Shown one piece after another: positions 57,162-64,000 of a stretch of DNA of 64,000 nucleotides. Position 1 is the stretch's first letter. Each line of letters opens with the position of its first letter. Made by a program: the position numbers and the translations under genes. The notes under the pieces are model-generated. The model did not search any database. It was not told the DNA's origin and saw only the letters and a list, made by a program, of their open reading frames with translations. Origin of the DNA: Calcarisporiella thermophila CBS 279.70 (Eukaryota; Calcarisporiellomycota); NCBI RefSeq assembly GCF_041956535.1, contig NW_027192194.1, forward strand, positions 93,444-157,443, read 5' to 3'.

Positions 57162-58047
57162 TTAGCGATATGGGTGATCTGCCTGCAGGTTCCTCGCCAG
57201 CTCCACCTCCCACTTGTCACCATTAGCAAGCAATTTTTCCTTGTTGTAGAGCAGCTCTTCGCGTGTTTCGGTCGAGTACTCGAAATTCTGGCTTTCAACA
57301 ATAGCATCCACGGGGCAAGCCTCCTGGCAGAATCCGCAGTAAATGCACTTGGTCATATCAATATCGTAGCGCGTTGTACGACGACTGCCGTCCTCACGGG
57401 GTTCGGCCTCAATGGTGATGGCCTGGGCAGGGCAAATAGCCTCGCAGAGTTTGCAGGCGATGCATCGTTCTTCGCCACTACGAGCAAGTTTCCACAAGGT
57501 AAGATGTGAAGCAAGGAAATGCTAAAAAAAAGGGTCTTCCACTCACGATGGGTAACGGCGGAGGGCATGTTCACCACGGAACCGCGGGGAAATTGGACTC
57601 TTTTCGAAGGGGTACAGGAGCGTGTAAGGGGGGCGGAAGAAATTCTCGAAAATCACCCACATGCCACGGAACAACTCGGTCAAAAGCAGTATCTATGCAA
57701 AATAGAATGCTCATCATCGAACCCATAGCTTAGGACGGTTTCGAGGGGTCGTCTGTTTAGATTACCTGTGCGCCTTTATCGATGGCACTAGGGCCCTTGC
57801 TATAATCGACAAACTTGGCATCATTGGTGGGGGCGGCACAAGCATGCTGCGTGGCGTGGAACCGGGCGACTTGAACGCCGATGGGGGCCAACAGACGCCT
57901 CTGATCTATAGCATTCAGGGAAATGGCCGTGATTATTTAGTGATGTCCAATCAAGACCCAAAAAATCGAGCAAAGAACTAGAGAGCGCGGGTACTCACTC
58001 GGTACTGCAGGTCTAAGTGATTTTGGCAGACGAGTGAAGAGACTCAT
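57162..58047 (-). CDS. NDUFS8: Complex I 23-kDa iron-sulfur subunit (NDUFS8/TYKY)
   Basis: Peripheral-arm subunit of mitochondrial NADH:ubiquinone oxidoreductase that carries clusters N6a and N6b. From ATG 58047 the N-terminus ([16 protein letters not shown], then [15 protein letters not shown]) looks like a mitochondrial presequence. The body has [40 protein letters not shown], then the two 4Fe-4S motifs [15 protein letters not shown] and [15 protein letters not shown]. It ends [13 protein letters not shown]. Four exons; the acceptor at 57487 joins YPS to GEERC. A frame running through that intron would give a false start [12 protein letters not shown]. All eight cluster cysteines are present. 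Presence of complex I excludes Saccharomyces-like relatives. Confidence 0.94.
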
Positions 58048-58699
58048 GTTGCCCAACAATGGAATGTTTGAGGATGATAATTCTCTCGCACGAGGGCATC
58101 CAACAAAGGTGCTCGTTTTCTCGCCTATCCACCCCCCTGTTACTGACGTCAATCAAGCAGTCACGCATGTTTACAGTCGACGACTCTCTATTGGCCATTT
58201 AACCGCAAGCGGACAGAAAAAGACGACTCTGGTCCGATTTCCGTCATTGCGGTTACCATTGCATTGCATCTTTGGCTTAGACCGCTTGAATTTTCGATCT
58301 CATAGATTGGTTCCTCGAAGGTGCTCTATGTGCTTTTGAAGTGGTTTGCTATTTGATTTGAAACCGAGGTAGGCTTTAATTTTGGTGTGGATTCTCCTGA
58401 CCTTTTTGAATGGGCCGTATTGATGATGGATTTGGAAGCAGTGATGGGGGATTGGAGTGGGAGATCTTACTAGCAGCCATTCGCTTTGTATCATTGCCTA
58501 ACCTCAATCCTTATGTTCCACTTTCTCACCTGCTTTAGGGCAAGATTCGCTTAATTGATTTCCAGCTCTAACTCTAAATTTCGTTGAGCTTTGCCAGACT
58601 CCAAATTCCCTTGGACCCCCTTCTCCCATCGCCTTTCATCCAGAAGAAACCGCACCTTTTTTTCCCCCTTGGAAACACAATACGGCGGCTGTAACGGGA
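58048..58699. promoter_or_regulatory. Divergent promoter, NDUFS8 / FKH
   Basis: 652 bp between the start codons of two divergent genes. Contains CT-rich and AT-rich stretches. No specific element is claimed. Confidence 0.45.
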
Positions 58700-60680
<1,981 letters not shown>

Positions 60681-61238
60681 TAAACTTGCGTGAACGATAC
60701 AATATGATTTTTCACCCTGTTTTTATTGTCTCTTTTTTTTTCATTTTTTATATTATTTTTTTATTTCACTCTGTTTATTTGGTACCCTCCCTCTTTCCCC
60801 TATCCTCCCCTTTCTCCATCCCCGCTATTGTATAAATGAGCTCAAGAGGAATGAACCCATTGTGCCTTTGCTATTCTTGAAGTCCTTCCCCCCTTTCCAT
60901 TTTTATCCGCTTTTATCTCTTTGACGTTTATTAAAATGTACACTTGTATTTAGTCCACCCTTTCTCTCTCTACCTTACCTTTTTATTTTCTCCTTTTCTT
61001 TTTCGTAATGTGCCTTTTTGTGTTGTTCCACTCTTATATATCTGTTTCTTATGCTTTTTTTTCCCAGAAGGATGACTTATGATTTAGTTCGCAGGGGTGG
61101 CTGTCTCCTCCCTAGTTTCCCTCTCTCCCCCCTTCCCCTCCCCCCTTGAATCCAATATTAAGTCTAATTTCCGAGAATCTATCTCATTAAAACTTGGCTC
61201 CATCTAAAAGTTTGAGGGGAGTTTATTCGCAAATCTAT
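60681..61238. other. Convergent intergenic region
   Basis: 558 bp, T- and CT-rich, between FKH and SUGCT. It should hold both 3' UTRs. No gene seen. Confidence 0.55.
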
Positions 61239-63019
61239 TTAAATGACACCCTTGACCCGAAGTTGTTCAATCTTCTGCAGGTCAAAGCCGAGCTCATCGC
61301 GCAGAACCTCGTGGGTATGCTGGCCGAGCGTGGGTGGGGGCAGGCGAATGCTGGGCTTTGACTGGCTGTATTTCACGGGAATTCCTATGGAAAACGCGTC
61401 CCTTCGACATTAGCACAGCCGTCCAGATGTTGTGGTAGATACACAAACATATTGGAAAAGAAATGGCCAGATTCACTCACCAGTCAACTTGATTCTTCCT
61501 GCCCTCGGGTGGTCCACCTCCTGCACCATGTGCCGCGCCTTCACCTGCGGGTGGTCAAACGTCTGCTGAATGTTGTTGATGGGTGCGTAGGGAATGCCGG
61601 TCTTTTCAAGGGCGGAAAGCCAGTGGGCGGTGGTACGCTCGCGGAGGCGGGCTTCGAGCAGGGGAATCAGGGTGCTGCGGTGCTTGACCCGGTTGCTATT
61701 AGACGAAAAGCGCGGGTCCCCGGGAAGGTGGGGCAGCTCCATCGCGTTGCAGAGCGCACTGAACTAGAATGGGGAAATCGGGTGTCAGTCGCCGTTTTCT
61801 AACCAAGAGCAAGCATCTCTCCCTACTTGGGTGTCATTCCCTGCGCCAATCATGATGTATGAGTCCTGGGTTCTCAGGACTTGGTACGGGACAATTGATG
61901 CATGCGACGTGCCCCATCTCTCGGCCTCTTGGCCGGCAATCAGATAGTTGCTTGCGATGTTCGCCAGGGACGCAATCTGGGAATCTAGCAGAGAGCAATC
62001 GATGTGCTGGCCCCTCTGGGTGGTGTGCCGGGCGTAGAGAGCGGTGACGATGGCGGATTGGGCGTAGAGGCCCGTTGTGAGATCGGTGATCGCCACCCCC
62101 ACCTTGACGGGGGGACCGTCGCGTTCGCCCGTGATATGCATGAGGCCGGCCTCGGCCTAAAGAAGTGCCGGGAGGCAAAATGGAGAGAAGGGGAGAGAGC
62201 CGACGTTTGAGTCTGATGCCTGACCATTGACAGCTGTAGCGAATGTTTACCTCAATCATAACATCATACCCTGCACGGGTTCTGTGTGGCCCAGTTTGTC
62301 CATATCCTATGGATTGGATGCCAACGTCAGGCAATGTAACTCGCCATCTTTAGAAACACCGTGAAATGAAGAGTTTACCTGTAATGCTGCAATAGATCAG
62401 CCGCGGATTGATCTCGCTTAGCTGCTCATATCCCAGGCCCATGGAATGCAGTTTCCCGGGTACATAGTTCTCTACAAGCACGTCCGATTTCTTTGCCAAC
62501 TCCCTCACGATCTCCACCCCCTCGACCGACTTTAAATTAACCGTTACCGATCGCTTGTTTCGATTTACCCCGAGAAAATAGGCACTTTCAGGAAGTGCAG
62601 TGTCGGAAGCGGATCGATTGGGGGCCCACGGTGGTCCCCACGCGCGTGTATCGTCTCCTCTCTTGGGATTCTCGATCTTGATAACATTGGCCCTGTGATG
62701 TGAAAAAAAAGGCTTGTTGAGTCGCCGGCCTTCGGGAGGGATCGTAAAGAGCCTACCCAAGATCACCCAGGATCATGGTGCAGTATGGGCCGGCTAACGA
62801 TTATAACACACAAAAGAAATGAGCGGGACAAGCAGAAACCATGCCAAGGATGAGTCATTTTACGCAACCCAGCACGCGAGTCAAGTCCAACACGCGCACC
62901 CCAGCCAAGGGGAGATCCTTGGGAGCCGAACTGGAGCTCGCGGCGGTGGAATAGGATAGAAAGGATGCCCTCACGCGGGCGAATGGCGCTGCTAGCAAAG
63001 GCGATATTGATTTCAGCAT
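61239..63019 (-). CDS. SUGCT: Mitochondrial class III CoA-transferase (SUGCT-like)
   Basis: Family III CoA-transferase resembling succinyl-CoA:glutarate CoA-transferase. From ATG 63019 the first exon gives a mitochondrial presequence ([20 protein letters not shown]), then [13 protein letters not shown]. Spliced to it are [51 protein letters not shown] and [20 protein letters not shown]. Later exons give [58 protein letters not shown] and finally [14 protein letters not shown]. The catalytic aspartate expected after GQHID is present. Several introns of about 60-90 nt are needed. The exact acyl pair is uncertain; formyl- or itaconate-type transferases share the fold. It diverges from the kinase gene with 439 bp between starts. 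Confidence 0.88.
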
Positions 63020-63458
63020 GGATTTTTAGCCGTGCACGAGGAAGCCGTCGATAATCGGTTTCAATTTAGGATCAAGAAAAGTAAAAATTCCACGGGCCAG
63101 ATTGGAGTCTTCTATTTTCCGAACCTTTGAATTAGATTATTGCGCGTTGAGCTGCAGGCCATAGGCTGGCTGCTGTATTGCATTGTTTTTGTGCATCCCT
63201 TCCTCTCCAGCCTTTTATTTTTTGCTTCTCAGTTGCTCGATTCATATAGAACACACATACCTCTTCCCTGGTGCATCACTATTGCTATTTTTTTTCTTTT
63301 TTCCATCTCTCTCACCGCATTCCCCTTCCCCTCCGCCCTCATTTAAAATTTGCATTTCATTTCCTCTTCCTCCTTACAACCTAATCGCCCCATCCCCATC
63401 TTGAAATCACCTAGAGGATACGTCGTCTATACCCAGCCCGCATCCCCAAAATTAAATT
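63020..63458. promoter_or_regulatory. Divergent promoter, SUGCT / AGC kinase
   Basis: 439 bp between two divergent starts. The kinase side is strongly CT-rich (63290-63450), a common fungal promoter or leader feature. Confidence 0.45.
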
Positions 63459-64000
63459 ATGGCGCCTACAGCGCTCCCCCCAATCGAACCGTTCAAGTCC
63501 TTTAAATCCACCCCCAACCTAAAGACGGTAGACACCGCCGTACTGCCCTCCATCCATTCCCTAGAGCCCGCCCATCCCCAGGCTTCCTATGCTTCTCATC
63601 TGCCCTCTAAGCTACGTTCTATCCTTAAGCTAGGATTTCATGTGAGTCAAGCACGGAAGCCATCCCCAACTAGCGATTCATCCCTTGATTCATCGGTTGG
63701 CTCTATGACCACAAGCCCCACCTCAACCTCGTCCTCGCTGTCCTCTCCCCAGGATCCTAGCGGAGAGAGGGAGAAGAGCGGCGGGTGGGGCTACAGCGCT
63801 AAGGGGGAGGAAAAGAAGGTGAAGCGGGTCTCCTCTGTTCCAAACCATCAATCGGCGGAACAGCGGATATGCCAGGGCGAACGGAATGGGAGCGGACTGC
63901 TGGCAGTAAATCATCCCACGGGATTCCGGCGCACATACTCCTCAAGTTCGATGCGCAGGCTGAAGGTGGAGGTGAGCCCAAACAGCTTCCAAAAAATCAA
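63459..64000 (+). CDS. Probable AGC protein kinase N-terminus (Fpk1/Kin82/NRC-2-like), truncated by window end
   Basis: The frame from ATG 63459 is open to the window edge (180 codons). It starts MAPTALPPIEPFKSFKSTPN and continues as Ser-rich disorder (TTSPTSTSSSLSSP). It then reaches GFRRTYSSSSMRRLKVEVSP followed by NSFQKI. In Fpk1/Kin82/NRC-2 flippase-activating kinases, a segment of the form RRTYSSNS-IK-x-VEVGP-SF-KI immediately precedes the glycine loop. The kinase domain should therefore start at the last residues shown. No catalytic residue is inside the window, so the call rests on that lead-in motif. A donor-like GTGAGT at about 63640 could be an intron, but the frame stays open through it. 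Confidence 0.58.
   Translation, partial: MAPTALPPIEPFKSFKSTPNLKTVDTAVLPSIHSLEPAHPQASYASHLPSKLRSILKLGFHVSQARKPSPTSDSSLDSSVGSMTTSPTSTSSSLSSPQDPSGEREKSGGWGYSAKGEEKKVKRVSSVPNHQSAEQRICQGERNGSGLLAVNHPTGFRRTYSSSSMRRLKVEVSPNSFQKI

Noticed and set aside
57162-57497. Short NDUFS8 starting [12 protein letters not shown]
   Set aside because: Those first residues come from intron sequence; the acceptor at 57487 joins the true upstream exons that carry the presequence.

Overview
This is a stretch of a compact, gene-dense, intron-rich fungal nuclear genome. The fungal assignment rests on a PalC-type BRO1 protein, a Cnl2/NKP2-type kinetochore protein, a protein with the 'up-regulated during septation' domain, an FHA plus forkhead factor and an Adp1-type EGF/ABCG transporter. 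Mago nashi, PTRHD1, RBM18, a mitochondrial-type 3-ketoacyl-CoA thiolase, SUGCT and complex I subunit NDUFS8 argue against a budding yeast and fit an early-diverging filamentous fungus. That placement is an inference, not a proof. Introns are mostly 45-100 nt, GT-AG, with YAG acceptors. I re-derived the exon joins by hand from both strands. Several reconstructed coding sequences come out as exact multiples of three with full-length family matches.

Layout. 0-6.4 kb: left-truncated NRPS-like adenylating enzyme (-), mago nashi (+), YFH7/uridine-kinase-like P-loop kinase (-), thiolase (+). 6.6-14.8 kb: Adp1-like ABCG transporter (+), plasma-membrane syntaxin (-), SUB2 helicase (+), tRNA-Arg(ACG) (-). 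15-21 kb: ATRIP/Rad26-like checkpoint protein (+) convergent with XPA/Rad14 (-), a small unresolved ORF, galactokinase (-). 21.8-30.7 kb: four-TM protein (-), Ser-rich conserved unknown (+), HMG-box protein (-), septation coiled-coil protein (+). 31.3-35 kb: an AT-rich island with three small secreted cysteine-containing proteins and two layers of segmental duplication. 35.3-38.8 kb: a Myb/SANT plus U-box gene that appears split by a frameshift, and a basic unknown protein. 39.2-48.7 kb: phosphatase, PTRHD1, NKP2, PalC, RPL6, zinc-type ADH. 50.8-64 kb: two-TM acidic protein, phosphoribosyltransferase-like protein, secreted acidic protein, RBM18, NDUFS8, FKH, SUGCT and the N-terminus of a probable AGC kinase.

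Most of the window is ordinary housekeeping (mRNA splicing and export, DNA repair, secretion, mitochondrial metabolism) with no operon-like logic. The part that stands out is 31-38 kb. There a divergent promoter with the first exon of a neighbouring gene has been copied between two secreted-protein genes. Those two genes in turn share a homologous promoter although their products are unrelated. Perfect hairpins occur at or just past the stop codons of two minus-strand genes. I found no CRISPR array, no intact transposon and no secondary-metabolite cluster beyond the single adenylating enzyme at the left edge.
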